NCBI GenBank assembly: GCA_003647375.1
Contig: QMMS01000124.1
Coordinates: forward strand, 1 to 11,500
DNA length: 11,500 nt
Source: Deltaproteobacteria bacterium
GTDB taxonomy: Bacteria > Desulfobacterota > Desulfobacteria > Desulfobacterales > B30-G6
Reading direction: 5' to 3'
Part shown: piece by piece, positions 1 to 7,642 of the stretch
Position numbering within the stretch: the stretch's first letter is position 1
How the letters are laid out: each line of letters opens with the position of its first letter
Translations under genes and position numbers: made by a program
Notes under the pieces: generated by a model
What the model was told of the DNA's origin: nothing
The model's database searches: none
What the model saw: the letters and a program-made list of their open reading frames with translations, nothing else

Positions 1-1878
1 GATCACGGTAAAACCAGCCTTATCAAGGCTGTTACCGGTACCAATACGGATCGACTCAAGGAAGAGCAGCTGCGGGGCATTACTATCGAACTCGGATTTG
101 CTTCCCTGGATTTGCCCAGCGGCAGACACCTGGGGATTGTGGATGTCCCCGGCCATGAAAAATTTGTGAAAAACATGGTGGCCGGGGCCACGGGAATCGA
201 TATGGTGGTCATGGTTATCGCGGCGGACGAAGGGGTCATGCCACAAACCCGGGAGCATATGGAGATATGTTCACTTCTGGGGGTCGAGCACGGTCTTGTT
301 GCGCTTACCAAGATCGATATGATCGACGAGGAGTGGCTGGAGTTGGTGGAGGAGGATATCCGCGAATTCGTAGCGGGAACCTTCCTGGAAGACAAATCCA
401 TCGTCCCTGTGTCATCGGCCAACGGAGAAGGCATTGACACCTTCGTGGCGGCTCTGGATGACCTGAGCGGTCAGATTCCGGAGCGCTCTTCGTCCAATCT
501 GTTCCGTCTGCCGGTGGACAGGGTCTTTACCATGAAAGGATTCGGTACGGTTATCACCGGTTCTCTCATGTCCGGCAAGGTCAAAGTAGGGGATAACGTC
601 ATGATCTATCCCTCGGGTATTCCATCCAAAGTCAGGGGAATCCAGGTTCATGGAGAATCCGTGGAAGCAGCCCATTCGGGTATGCGGACGGCCATTAATT
701 TTCAGGGCCTTGAAAAGGCGTCCATCGAAAGAGGACAAGTGCTTTCCACGGCCAATGCTTTGCTGCCTAGTTACATGGTGGATGTCTCCCTGCATTATCT
801 TGAGAGCAATAAAAAAAAGATCAAGAACCGCAGCCGTGTCAGGCTTCACACCGGCACCAGTGAAATTATGGGAAACCTGATCCTGCTGGAACAGGAGGGC
901 CTGCGACCTGGTGAAGACACGGTAGCCCAGATACGTCTGGACGTACCTGTGGCCGTGGTGCGGGACGATCGGTTTGTGTTACGAAGCTATTCTCCCGTCA
1001 GAACAATCGGCGGAGGCCAGGTGCTCAATCCGGCCCCGGAAAAGCACAAACGTTTTCGGCCCGAGGTCGTCGAGGGACTGAAACGCCTCATAAGCGATGA
1101 CCTGGAAGATGTCATCGCCTACCATGTTATGGCTGCGGGGGTCAGGGGGGTCTCCTTTTCAGCACTTATGATTATGACCAACCTGTCTGAGAAGCCATTG
1201 GATAAATATCTCCAGGCCATGCTTTCAAGGAAGGATGTCATCCAGATCGATAAGGATCAGCGGTTGTTTGTACATAAGGCTGGTTTTGAGGGCCTCCAGA
1301 AAGACATGGCGATGCATCTTCAGGCATATCACGATAAAAACCTCTTAAAAACAGGCATGTCCAAAGAGGAACTGAAGTCGAAACTTCCGGTAACTGTTGG
1401 AACCAGAGCATTCACCATGGCGCTGAATCAGATGACCGCCGACAAAATCATCGCCCAGGAGGGAGATTCCGTCAAGTTGACAACCCACAAGGTCTCGCTG
1501 GGAGAAGACCAGACCGATATGAAGAAAAAAATATCAGGTATCTACCTGGAAAATGGTCTGCAGCCTCCCTATTTCAAAGAAGTCGTAAACACCCTAAATT
1601 ATGATTTGCCACATGCAAAGGATGTCTTGATGATTCTGGTGGCGGAGGGTGTTCTTATCAAGGCCAAGGAAGACCTCTATTTTCATACTGAACCCATGAA
1701 TGGACTGAAGGAGAAATTGATTGCCTATCTTCAGACGCATGGTGAAATTACCACACCCCAGTTCAAAGAAATGACCCAGGCGTCACGGAAATACGTTATC
1801 CCGCTGCTGGAATATTTTGATGCCAACCATGTGACCCTTCGGGTGGGGGACAGCCGGCAATTGAGACAACAACGTTAA
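1..1878 (+). CDS. selB: Selenocysteine-specific translation elongation factor SelB (5' end outside window)
   Basis: SelB is an EF-Tu-like GTPase that brings Sec-tRNA to the ribosome at UGA codons marked by a SECIS element in the mRNA. The reading frame is open from base 1, so the gene begins before the window. The first visible residues, DHGKTSL, are the end of the G1/P-loop, so only roughly ten residues are missing. The G3 box DVPGHEKF is at visible residues 48-55 and the TKID guanine-specificity box at 103-106, in the T-K-x-D form usual for SelB. EF-Tu-like beta-barrel domains follow. The last 250 or so residues are helical and charged, as expected for the tandem winged-helix domains that bind SECIS RNA. 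The 625 visible residues match normal SelB length. The first in-window start, TTG at 112, is not real because it would discard the P-loop. selA may lie upstream; that is inference. Confidence 0.96.
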   Translation, partial: DHGKTSLIKAVTGTNTDRLKEEQLRGITIELGFASLDLPSGRHLGIVDVPGHEKFVKNMVAGATGIDMVVMVIAADEGVMPQTREHMEICSLLGVEHGLVALTKIDMIDEEWLELVEEDIREFVAGTFLEDKSIVPVSSANGEGIDTFVAALDDLSGQIPERSSSNLFRLPVDRVFTMKGFGTVITGSLMSGKVKVGDNVMIYPSGIPSKVRGIQVHGESVEAAHSGMRTAINFQGLEKASIERGQVLSTANALLPSYMVDVSLHYLESNKKKIKNRSRVRLHTGTSEIMGNLILLEQEGLRPGEDTVAQIRLDVPVAVVRDDRFVLRSYSPVRTIGGGQVLNPAPEKHKRFRPEVVEGLKRLISDDLEDVIAYHVMAAGVRGVSFSALMIMTNLSEKPLDKYLQAMLSRKDVIQIDKDQRLFVHKAGFEGLQKDMAMHLQAYHDKNLLKTGMSKEELKSKLPVTVGTRAFTMALNQMTADKIIAQEGDSVKLTTHKVSLGEDQTDMKKKISGIYLENGLQPPYFKEVVNTLNYDLPHAKDVLMILVAEGVLIKAKEDLYFHTEPMNGLKEKLIAYLQTHGEITTPQFKEMTQASRKYVIPLLEYFDANHVTLRVGDSRQLRQQR

Positions 1879-1885
1879 AAGGAGA
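1879..1885 (+). promoter_or_regulatory. Ribosome binding site of the DUF2333 gene
   Basis: AAGGAGA lies directly after the selB stop codon and 9 bases before the ATG at 1895. It is a near-perfect Shine-Dalgarno sequence. It fixes the start and suggests translation from the same mRNA as selB. Confidence 0.8.
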
Positions 1886-1894
1886 CAACCTACC

Positions 1895-3193
1895 ATGGCA
1901 GAGATCCCTAACAACGCGAGCGATGATAGTGGACTCAAGGGTTATATTACCAGGCACATGCTTAAAGGTGTTGTCCTGGCCGTTGTGGTAATCATTGTGC
2001 TGAAAATTGCTTTCGGGTTTTTTGAACCATCTGAACCGGTGTTAACGGACGCATCCGGTCGCCAAGGGCATGATCAGGTTGGGGTGGAGGCTGTTTTGCC
2101 TCAGGATTCTTACCAAACATCCGACGACCTGACCCCGTCGGTCAATCATGAAGTGAAAATACCGGAAGATTCCGACGCGTTGTTGTTACGGAACACCGGA
2201 CCGACCGTTCAGGAAAAGCCCGTTCATGGAAGCGACACGAACAAAGCCCATGGCACAGATGAAACAATGGATACCCATACAGCATCGGTTAATCCGATAA
2301 CTGCGGCAGCGCCTCAAACGGCAGACGCCGAACATCCAGCGGAGCAGAAAACAGCTCCGGCGCACGCACCGGCACCTGGTAGTGCGGCAGGGCACGCCAC
2401 ACAAGGTCATGGCGCAGATGAACCAGAGACACCGTCTTTTCCGGTGGTGGGCATGGCCTTTGTGGATGCGGTGATCCAGCCCCTCGATCATGAGCTGAAT
2501 CAAAGATTTTATGGGTGGCGGCCCAATGATATCCTGAACGTTACCGACAATGTGAACAATTTTCAACTGGGGGTTCTGGAAGTGACCCGCAGGACCGCTG
2601 TGATTCTCGCTGAACGCATATCCAGGACCGGCAGCACCGCCTCGTTTGATCGGAATCTCCAAAACGGCATGAACTGGTTCATGATAAAGGCGGATCGGTA
2701 CTGGCTCCCCTCTGCAGAGTCTAAATACAAGGCCAGCCTCAAGGAATTTCGGACTTATTTTCACAAACTGGAAAGAGGGGGGGCGTCGTTTTATACTCGG
2801 ACTGACAACTTGATTCCACTGTTGATGGCTTATCAGGATCTTCTGGGGAGCTGTGATGAGAATCTGGTTAAATCACAGGAAGAGGATGGGTCGGCTGTCA
2901 GTTTTTTTAAGGGCGACGACTATTTCTTCTATGCTCAAGGCGTCGCAAGTGCCATGGCCACTATTTTAGAGGGTATCGCGAAAGATTTTAGTGTCATGGT
3001 GGAACGTAGAGGGGGCATGGAGGTGCTGCACCACGCCATCGCGTCATGCCACCACGCCATGGAGATCGACCCCTGGGTCATTCTCAACAGTGATTTGAGC
3101 AGCGTCTTCGCCAACCACCGCCTGAACATGGCGGCTCCCATCAGTCATGCTAGATTTTATATAGGCGTGCTTATCAAAGCCTTATCCACATAA
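1895..3193 (+). CDS. DUF2333 family membrane-anchored protein of unknown function
   Basis: This is a 432-residue protein with one predicted membrane segment near the N-terminus (about residues 25-43, KGVVLAVVVIIVLKIAFGFF). The preceding segment is short, so the bulk is probably periplasmic. Residues about 50-185 form a low-complexity linker rich in Ala, Pro, His, Thr and Glu. The C-terminal part, from about 187, resembles DUF2333 as I remember it from pseudomonads and deltaproteobacteria. Matching features are the block FYGWRPNDI, the NFQLGVL stretch, WLPSAESKYKASL, FYTRTDNL, a DYFFYAQGVASAM block and the terminal ANHRLNMAAPISHARFYIGVL. No catalytic motif is visible and no function is known to me. 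The ATG follows a strong ribosome site 16 bases after selB, so the two are probably co-transcribed. That does not show that it works with selenium. The family assignment is from memory of the pattern, not from a search. Confidence 0.85.
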   Translation: MAEIPNNASDDSGLKGYITRHMLKGVVLAVVVIIVLKIAFGFFEPSEPVLTDASGRQGHDQVGVEAVLPQDSYQTSDDLTPSVNHEVKIPEDSDALLLRNTGPTVQEKPVHGSDTNKAHGTDETMDTHTASVNPITAAAPQTADAEHPAEQKTAPAHAPAPGSAAGHATQGHGADEPETPSFPVVGMAFVDAVIQPLDHELNQRFYGWRPNDILNVTDNVNNFQLGVLEVTRRTAVILAERISRTGSTASFDRNLQNGMNWFMIKADRYWLPSAESKYKASLKEFRTYFHKLERGGASFYTRTDNLIPLLMAYQDLLGSCDENLVKSQEEDGSAVSFFKGDDYFFYAQGVASAMATILEGIAKDFSVMVERRGGMEVLHHAIASCHHAMEIDPWVILNSDLSSVFANHRLNMAAPISHARFYIGVLIKALST

Positions 3194-3195
3194 AT

Positions 3196-3229
3196 TTTCA
3201 TGCTCAAACGCGCACAACGACGCATGAAA
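3196..3229. terminator. Weak hairpin after the DUF2333 gene
   Basis: TTTCATGC (3196-3203) and GCATGAAA (3222-3229) form a perfect 8-bp inverted repeat with an 18-base loop, three bases after the stop codon. An A/T-rich stretch follows but no clean U-run. It may help end the selB transcript, but the long loop makes this uncertain. Confidence 0.3.
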
Positions 3230-3279
3230 TATAATCTTTATATTGAAATGTCATAGCTATCCTCTAAATATGAAGCATG

Positions 3280-3310
3280 AATAATATGCAACCTACAGTT
3301 GCACATTATT
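3280..3310. terminator. Candidate bidirectional terminator between convergent operons
   Basis: Two 13-base arms (3280-3292 and 3298-3310) are complementary except at one position, around the 5-base loop CTACA. The core is TGCAAC/GTTGCA with AATAAT/ATTATT flanks, so the lower stem gives A- and U-rich tails in both directions. The hairpin sits between the selB-DUF2333 pair and the last gene of the opposing kor-hemW operon, and it touches the hemW stop codon. Position and symmetry favour a shared terminator. There is no long T-run, so strength is unknown. Confidence 0.5.
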
Positions 3311-4479
3311 TATTCTTGGATCAGGCGGGACACAATGCTGTCGTGAAACAGCATCCCCTCGGGCGTCAAGACACAGCGGCCATTTTTCAGCATCATCAAA
3401 TTCTCTTCGCAAAGCGCCGGCAGGATATCCCCGTACTGCTGATCGAACGCCATATGAAATGTTTTTTCAAAATGGGCCATGTCGATGCCGTCGGACGTAC
3501 GCAGCCCCAGGTATATCGCTTCGGTTATCTGTTGCTCAGCCGTGGTCTTTTCCTTTTCTTCGATGGGCAACCGTCCCTGGGCGAGCGCGGCCGTGTAAAG
3601 TCTCACATCGCGGACATTCCAGTATCTGATAGGCGGTGCATAGGAATGGGCCGAAGGTCCCAGACCCGTGTAAGGTGCAAATGACCAGTATTTCCGGTTA
3701 TGCCGGGATTGCCGGGACTGCCCGCTGATATTGATTTTGGCATAATTTGAAATTTCATATTGCTCATAACCGGCGTTGTTTAACACCTTCTGGGTGATCC
3801 GGAAGAGGTCGGCAATGTGTTGTTCAGGTGGCACCTTGAATGCGTTGGTTTTTCTCATTTGGTCCAGGGGCGTCCCTTTCTCAAAGGTGAGTATGTAGCA
3901 GGAGAGATGTTCGGGCGACCAGGACAGGGCGGTTTTCAGGTCATCCTGCCATGAGGAGGCATCTTGACCGGGGATGCCGAAGATTAAATCGAGACCGATA
4001 TTGTCAAAGCCGGCTTTCCGTGCATGCTGAATGGCCTGGGTGGCATCACCCGGTGTATGGATTCGTCCCAGGAATTCCAGGGTGTCACGTGAAAACGATT
4101 GCACGCCGATATTGATGCGGTTGATCCCGATTTGCATCAGGAAATTCAGATAGTTTTGGGTAACGGTACCCGGATTCACCTCCATGGTGATTTCAGCGTC
4201 GGGTGTGATGGTGAAAAGGTTCCGAGCCTGTTGCATGAGTGTCTCGATCTGATGCGGCGTAAGAACGGAGGGGGTCCCCCCACCGAAATACAGGGTATCA
4301 CTGAGGGCATTATGGGACTTGACCAGAGTCATCTCTTTCAGGAGGGACTCGACAAAAGGCTGTCGCAGTGTCAGGTCTGTCAGGGAGTAGAAGTCACAGT
4401 AGACGCATTTTTTCAAGCAAAAGGGAATGTGGATGTAGATGCCGTGGTTCGAGTTAATGCTTGTCCTTGTATGTCTCAC
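3310..4479 (-). CDS. hemW: Radical SAM heme chaperone HemW
   Basis: HemW belongs to the HemN-like radical SAM family. Characterised members bind heme and deliver it to target proteins. The [4Fe-4S]/SAM motif C-x3-C-x2-C is C21, C25 and C28 in PFCLKKCVYCDFYS. The D-F after the last cysteine is typical of HemW; true oxygen-independent coproporphyrinogen dehydrogenases have G-C there and a longer N-terminus. GGGTPS at 66-71 is the SAM-binding glycine motif, and EVNPGT, FSRDTLEFLGRIH and YWSFAPYTGLGPSAHSY follow as expected. The 389 residues match HemW. The start is GTG at 4479, the only sensible start ahead of the IHIPFC block. It lies inside the end of korC (26-base overlap), so translation is probably coupled; no good ribosome site is visible. 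It is the last gene of the kor operon. Older annotations call this family 'coproporphyrinogen III oxidase', which is probably wrong here. Confidence 0.93.
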   Translation of the reverse strand: MRHTRTSINSNHGIYIHIPFCLKKCVYCDFYSLTDLTLRQPFVESLLKEMTLVKSHNALSDTLYFGGGTPSVLTPHQIETLMQQARNLFTITPDAEITMEVNPGTVTQNYLNFLMQIGINRINIGVQSFSRDTLEFLGRIHTPGDATQAIQHARKAGFDNIGLDLIFGIPGQDASSWQDDLKTALSWSPEHLSCYILTFEKGTPLDQMRKTNAFKVPPEQHIADLFRITQKVLNNAGYEQYEISNYAKINISGQSRQSRHNRKYWSFAPYTGLGPSAHSYAPPIRYWNVRDVRLYTAALAQGRLPIEEKEKTTAEQQITEAIYLGLRTSDGIDMAHFEKTFHMAFDQQYGDILPALCEENLMMLKNGRCVLTPEGMLFHDSIVSRLIQE

Positions 4480-5005
4480 CGAGCTTCAGACCGATATCCA
4501 GTGCTTTCTGATTGAGTTCCAGGAAGTTTTCCGGTATGCGGGCTTTGATCACCTTCATAACCGATTCGGGTTGGACCAGTTCTGTCAGGGTCAAAAGGGT
4601 ACCCAGCATACAGATGTTGAACACGATGGGTTTGCCGATTTTTTCCATGACAGTGGCGTAGATGGGTATTTCCCGTTGCTTGGCATCGGCCTTTCGCTGA
4701 ATCTTCACGAATCGGGCGTCGGTAATCAGCAGACCACCGGGCCGGATGATGGTATAAAACTTATTATAAGCTTCCTGGGTCAGACAAACCAGCACATTCG
4801 GCTGGATAACCTTGGGATAATTGATCATAGTGTCTGAAATAATAACATCGCTACGGGTCGCTCCCCCCCGCGCCTCGGGGCCATAGGCCTGGGATTGTAC
4901 AGCGGTCAGTTTTTCATAAAGGACTGCCGCTTCGGCGAGAATAATAGCCGCCGTGATGACACCCTGTCCCCCCGAGCCTGAAAAGACCATCCTGCATCGT
5001 TCCAT
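4454..5005 (-). CDS. korC: 2-oxoacid:ferredoxin oxidoreductase, gamma subunit
   Basis: This is the gamma subunit of a four-part 2-oxoacid:ferredoxin oxidoreductase; the domain helps assemble the complex and bind CoA. The 183-residue protein opens with the family signature SGSGGQGV (residues 9-16), followed by AAIILAEAAV. The second hallmark block is at 37-57: QSQAYGPEARGG, then ATRSDVIIS. Length is normal. The ATG is preceded by AAAGGA about 8 bases upstream, inside the end of korB, and only 2 bases separate the two genes. Its 3' end overlaps the hemW start. Whether the substrate is 2-oxoglutarate or a branched-chain 2-oxoacid cannot be settled from this subunit; the kor symbol follows the gene order and the beta subunit. 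Confidence 0.9.
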   Translation of the reverse strand: MERCRMVFSGSGGQGVITAAIILAEAAVLYEKLTAVQSQAYGPEARGGATRSDVIISDTMINYPKVIQPNVLVCLTQEAYNKFYTIIRPGGLLITDARFVKIQRKADAKQREIPIYATVMEKIGKPIVFNICMLGTLLTLTELVQPESVMKVIKARIPENFLELNQKALDIGLKLGETYKDKH

Positions 5006-5007
5006 GG

Positions 5008-5811
5008 TTATTTTCCTTTCATCGCCGATGCGATGACCTTGTCGTATTCGTTACAGTACTCCGGAGCTTCCACCTCGTGCAGGACGCCGCGCTCGATGAG
5101 GTCTGGATTTTCCTGTTTGGCTTTGGAACCCATGGGAGTGGTGTTCGTCTTGTATAGTTCCATCATGTCCGATGCCGATCCTCCCTTGTTTTTCCGGCCG
5201 AAATAGGTCGGGCATTGGGTAAGGATTTCCACTACGGAAAAACCTTCGTGCAGGATGGACTTCTTGATTATGTCCGTTATCTGCTGGGCATGGTAGGTGG
5301 TTGTCCTGGCAACGAAGGTGGCGCCGGCAGCCTTGGAAATCTCAGCCACATCGAAATCCTGGTCGATTACGCCGTAGGGGGCTGTCGTGGCCATTGTCCC
5401 ACATCCTGACAGGGGCGAGAACTGCCCGCCGGTCATGCCGTAGATCCGGTTGTTCATTACGATGGCCGTGATGTCGATATTTCGGCGGGCAGCGTGAATA
5501 AAGTGGTTCCCGCCAATGGCCAGAGCGTCACCGTCACCCATGGGGACAATCACATTCAGCTCAGGTAGCCCCAGTTTGACGCCGGTTGCAAAGGCCAGGG
5601 CTCGTCCGTGAATGGTGTGCAGGGTGTGAAAATCGACGTACCCGGATATTCTGGAGGAGCATCCGATACCCGAGACCATCACGATTTCGTTTTTGCTCAG
5701 GCCGAGCTGTTCGATGGCCCTTAGCATGCTGTTCAGAACGATACCGTGGCCGCAGCCCGGACACCACATATGAGGAAAAAAGCGTTCCCGGAGATAATCT
5801 TTAATTGCCAT
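5008..5811 (-). CDS. korB: 2-oxoacid:ferredoxin oxidoreductase, beta subunit (TPP-binding)
   Basis: The beta subunit binds thiamine pyrophosphate and an Fe-S cluster and carries out decarboxylation of the 2-oxoacid. The 267-residue sequence has WCPGCGHG at 16-23 and GIGCSSR at 48-54. The TPP/Mg motif starts at GDGD (92-95), continues GGNHFIHAARRN (100-111) and closes with NNRIYGMTGGQ (120-130). C17, C20, C51 and C200 (in TQCPTYFGRKN) are the likely four ligands of the proximal [4Fe-4S] cluster, by analogy with the family. The IGGNHFIHAARRN and MTGGQ forms fit KorB best. The ATG is 3 bases after korA, with the purine-rich end of korA supplying the ribosome site. All key residues are present, so the enzyme should be active. 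The exact 2-oxoacid is inferred, not seen. Confidence 0.93.
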   Translation of the reverse strand: MAIKDYLRERFFPHMWCPGCGHGIVLNSMLRAIEQLGLSKNEIVMVSGIGCSSRISGYVDFHTLHTIHGRALAFATGVKLGLPELNVIVPMGDGDALAIGGNHFIHAARRNIDITAIVMNNRIYGMTGGQFSPLSGCGTMATTAPYGVIDQDFDVAEISKAAGATFVARTTTYHAQQITDIIKKSILHEGFSVVEILTQCPTYFGRKNKGGSASDMMELYKTNTTPMGSKAKQENPDLIERGVLHEVEAPEYCNEYDKVIASAMKGK

Positions 5812-5814
5812 GGC

Positions 5815-6963
5815 TTAAGCCCCCCTCCCCTGTATATACCTGAGAATATTTCGAATGTCCATCGGGGTGATGAATACGCCGTCGACCCGGTTGGCCAGGA
5901 ACACTCTTTCGGGGTCATCCACGGCCCTTTTTACGGTTCTCAATATCTGGCCGGCGTTCAGTTCCACAACGACGATGTATTTGGCATTTCTACATTTATC
6001 TTTCACCAGCTGGTAGGGAAACGGCCAGAGCGTCTGGAGTTCCAAAAGACCCAGTCGTTCACCTCGCGGACGTCTTTCCTGCACCACGTGGAGCGCTGAA
6101 CGGGCTGCCGAACCGTAAGAAATCAAGATGCATTCGGCATCCTCCAGATAGTATTCTTTGTAGCGTGCGATCTGATTTACGTTGTTGGTAATCTTGTCGT
6201 TCAAATGCCGGTGGAGCCCCTGGACCACGGTGGGGTTGGTGGATGGAAATCCCCACATGTCATGATAAAGACCCGTGACATTGTACCGATGGACCCCCCC
6301 GAAATCCGACATGGGAAGCCGTCCATCTTCTCTGGGGAGGTAGGGGTGGTAATCGATGCCCCCCTTGACCGAAGTTCGAAGTCGTTCGACAATGGGGAGA
6401 TCACCCGCTTCGGGAATAACAATTTTTTCACGCATGTGCCCCACCACCTCATCAAAGAGGAGAATGACGGGAGTACGATAGGTTTCGGCAAGATTGAAGG
6501 CATCAACAGTGATGGAGAAAACATCCTGGTGATTGGACGCCGTGAGGGCGATAATCCCATGGTCACCATGTGTTCCCCAGCGTGCCTGCATGACATCCCC
6601 CTGACCCACGCTGGTGGGCAGGCCGGTGGATGGGCCCCCTCGCTGCACATTGACGATGACACAGGGTATTTCGGTCATGATGGCGTAGCCCAGGGCCTCC
6701 TGCATCAGCGAAAATCCGGGACCGCTGGTGGCGGTCATCACCTTTTTTCCGGTCAGGGAGGCACCGATGATGGCGGCCATGGATGCAATTTCGTCCTCCA
6801 TCTGAATAAATTTGTCCCCTTGTTGGGGAAGCCTGCCGGCCAGGTGTTCCGCAATCTCGGTGGAAGGCGTGATGGGATAGCCGGCAAAAAAATTTAGCCC
6901 CGCGTAAAGGGCTGCCTCCACACACACCTCGTTTCCCTGAATGAACTTTATATTTGGGTTCAT
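5815..6963 (-). CDS. korA: 2-oxoacid:ferredoxin oxidoreductase, alpha subunit
   Basis: The alpha subunit pairs with KorB to form the active site and hold CoA and substrate. The 382-residue protein has GYPITPSTEI at 28-37, the pyrimidine-binding domain motif that contacts TPP. It then has QMEDEIASM (54-62), TSGPGFSLMQEA (79-90), VQRGGPSTGLPTSVGQGD (106-123) and GDHG (133-136), all hallmarks of this family. The rest is a transketolase-C-like domain ending in a short helix. It lacks an N-terminal gamma-like fusion, which agrees with gamma being encoded separately by korC. The ATG at 6963 follows AAAAGGGA a few bases upstream and lies 30 bases after korD. A long open frame on the opposite strand (6205-6897) is an antisense shadow. 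Confidence 0.93.
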   Translation of the reverse strand: MNPNIKFIQGNEVCVEAALYAGLNFFAGYPITPSTEIAEHLAGRLPQQGDKFIQMEDEIASMAAIIGASLTGKKVMTATSGPGFSLMQEALGYAIMTEIPCVIVNVQRGGPSTGLPTSVGQGDVMQARWGTHGDHGIIALTASNHQDVFSITVDAFNLAETYRTPVILLFDEVVGHMREKIVIPEAGDLPIVERLRTSVKGGIDYHPYLPREDGRLPMSDFGGVHRYNVTGLYHDMWGFPSTNPTVVQGLHRHLNDKITNNVNQIARYKEYYLEDAECILISYGSAARSALHVVQERRPRGERLGLLELQTLWPFPYQLVKDKCRNAKYIVVVELNAGQILRTVKRAVDDPERVFLANRVDGVFITPMDIRNILRYIQGRGA

Positions 6964-6993
6964 TGTCGTCCCTTTTATTCTTTTGTCCTTATA

Positions 6994-7197
6994 TCATTCA
7001 ACAATCACTTCGATGGCAAGGTCCGGACACCGCAGTTCACAGAGTTTACAGCAGATGCAGTCTTGAGGACGGACAGCCACAACTTTGTCGGTATCATCGA
7101 GTTCCAGGACCTTTTTGGGGCAGAAGTGAATGCAGATACCGCATCCCTTGCACCATTCCCTGTTGATGATGTGTTCTTTGAGCTTGGGTTTTGCCAT
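6994..7197 (-). CDS. korD: 2-oxoacid:ferredoxin oxidoreductase, delta (ferredoxin-like) subunit
   Basis: This is a 67-residue bacterial-type 2[4Fe-4S] ferredoxin subunit that passes electrons from the KorAB active site to free ferredoxin. It has two classical C-x2-C-x2-C-x3-C-P motifs: C16, C19, C22, C26 (CKGCGICIHFCP) and C47, C50, C53, C57 (CICCKLCELRCP). The extra C49 inside the second motif is not a standard ligand. I chose the ATG at 7197 because AAGGGAA lies 5 bases upstream (7203-7209). A longer frame from TTG at 7224 would add nine residues with no ribosome site and would translate that Shine-Dalgarno. It is the first gene of the korDABC-hemW operon. Delta-first gene order is common for Kor and Vor enzymes. 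Confidence 0.92.
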   Translation of the reverse strand: MAKPKLKEHIINREWCKGCGICIHFCPKKVLELDDTDKVVAVRPQDCICCKLCELRCPDLAIEVIVE

Positions 7198-7302
7198 GTG
7201 GGTTCCCTTGAAATCTCGATTCAAACAGCAATCACGTGGAGTCGGGGATCGATTTTATTTTTTATCAATATGTTAATCGGTGAATCCCGCCAAATAAAAG
7301 CA

Positions 7303-7328
7303 TTGACCCTGAATCCCTGCGATTCAGG
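7303..7328 (-). repeat. Hairpin in the kor leader, possibly a decayed repeat copy
   Basis: CCTGAATC (7308-7315) and GATTCAGG (7321-7328) form a perfect 8-bp stem with a 5-base loop. Read on the - strand, 7303-7316 gives GGATTCAGGGTCAA. This matches GGATTCCAGGGGTCAA of the repeat arms at 7403 and 8929 apart from two missing single bases. It lies between the candidate promoter and korD, so it would be in the leader RNA. It could be a worn repeat, an RNA control element, or both. Confidence 0.4.
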
Positions 7329-7343
7329 ATCCACGCTTCTATT

Positions 7344-7372
7344 TGAATATTGATTTTAAAGGGGATTGTCAA
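7344..7372 (-). promoter_or_regulatory. Candidate sigma70 promoter of the korDABC-hemW operon
   Basis: Read on the - strand, a perfect -35 box TTGACA (7367-7372) is followed by exactly 17 bases and then TATTCA (7344-7349), a weak -10 box with 3 of 6 consensus bases. Transcription would start near 7337, giving a leader of about 140 bases before korD. Spacing and position are right, but the weak -10 box keeps this tentative. Confidence 0.4.
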
Positions 7373-7402
7373 TATGATAGATAATAAATAAAACTAAGTT
7401 GA

Positions 7403-7439
7403 GGATTCCAGGGGTCAAGGATTCTAGGGTTCGAGTGAC
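7403..7439 (+). repeat. GGATTC-type repeat, left arm of a 252-bp inverted-repeat unit
   Basis: This arm opens with a 22-base block (7403-7424) that matches, inverted, the block at 7633-7654 at 20 of 22 positions without gaps; 15 bases (7410-7424) are identical. TTCGAGTGAC at 7430-7439 completes it. The same two blocks at the same spacing recur at 8928-8965. The pair encloses the shortened four-helix-bundle gene. Confidence 0.75.
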
Positions 7440-7462
7440 ACGAAGTGAAGCATCAGCGCTCA

Positions 7463-7642
7463 ATGCTTAAAAGTTATAAAGAGTTAAATGTTTGTGAATT
7501 GGAAACCCAAACGATGATATCTGGTGACTTGGGCTATATGGATAAAAAGGGTCTTCAGGAATTAAGAGAGGAGATCGGGGATGTCGAGAGAATGCTGAAA
7601 GCGATGATCAAATCCCTGGAAAACAAACACTTGAATCCTTGA
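7463..7642 (+). pseudogene. Four-helix-bundle protein (23S rRNA IVS-type family), internally deleted
   Basis: This is a 59-codon open frame from the ATG at 7463; a GTG at 7445 would add six residues. The start, MLKSYKELNV, resembles the beginning of the four-helix-bundle family related to proteins encoded in 23S rRNA intervening sequences. As I recall the family, that segment is followed by W-Q and about 60 more residues. Here it runs straight into CELETQTMISGDLGY, which looks like the third and fourth helices, and ends in a normal tail, VERMLKAMIKSLENKHLNP. So roughly half the protein, the first two helices, appears to be missing while the frame is kept. No function is firmly known for stand-alone members. 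The last codons lie inside the right inverted-repeat arm. It could be a dead remnant or a shortened but translated peptide; no good ribosome site is visible. Confidence 0.6.

Noticed and set aside
2186..2764. 192-codon - strand frame, Cys/Arg-rich
   Set aside because: It is antisense to the DUF2333 gene; its Cys/Arg richness comes from reading the GC-rich linker on the wrong strand.
4099..4837. Two overlapping + strand open frames (138 and 132 codons)
   Set aside because: Both are antisense to hemW and korC and carry no motif or ribosome site.
6205..6897. 230-codon open frame on the + strand
   Set aside because: It lies wholly antisense to korA, whose motifs are unmistakable. The translation has no recognisable domain.
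5008..6963. Pyruvate:ferredoxin oxidoreductase
   Set aside because: The IGGNHFIHAARRN/MTGGQ form of the beta subunit, the separate small gamma and delta and the delta-alpha-beta-gamma order fit Kor/Vor-type enzymes better; pyruvate enzymes of these bacteria are usually one long fused polypeptide.
7198..7224. Nine extra codons at the N-terminus of KorD from a TTG start
   Set aside because: The extension would translate over the AAGGGAA ribosome site, and ATG at 7197 gives a standard-length ferredoxin subunit.
7063..7353. 96-codon + strand frame across korD and its leader
   Set aside because: It is antisense to the two ferredoxin motifs of korD; no independent support.
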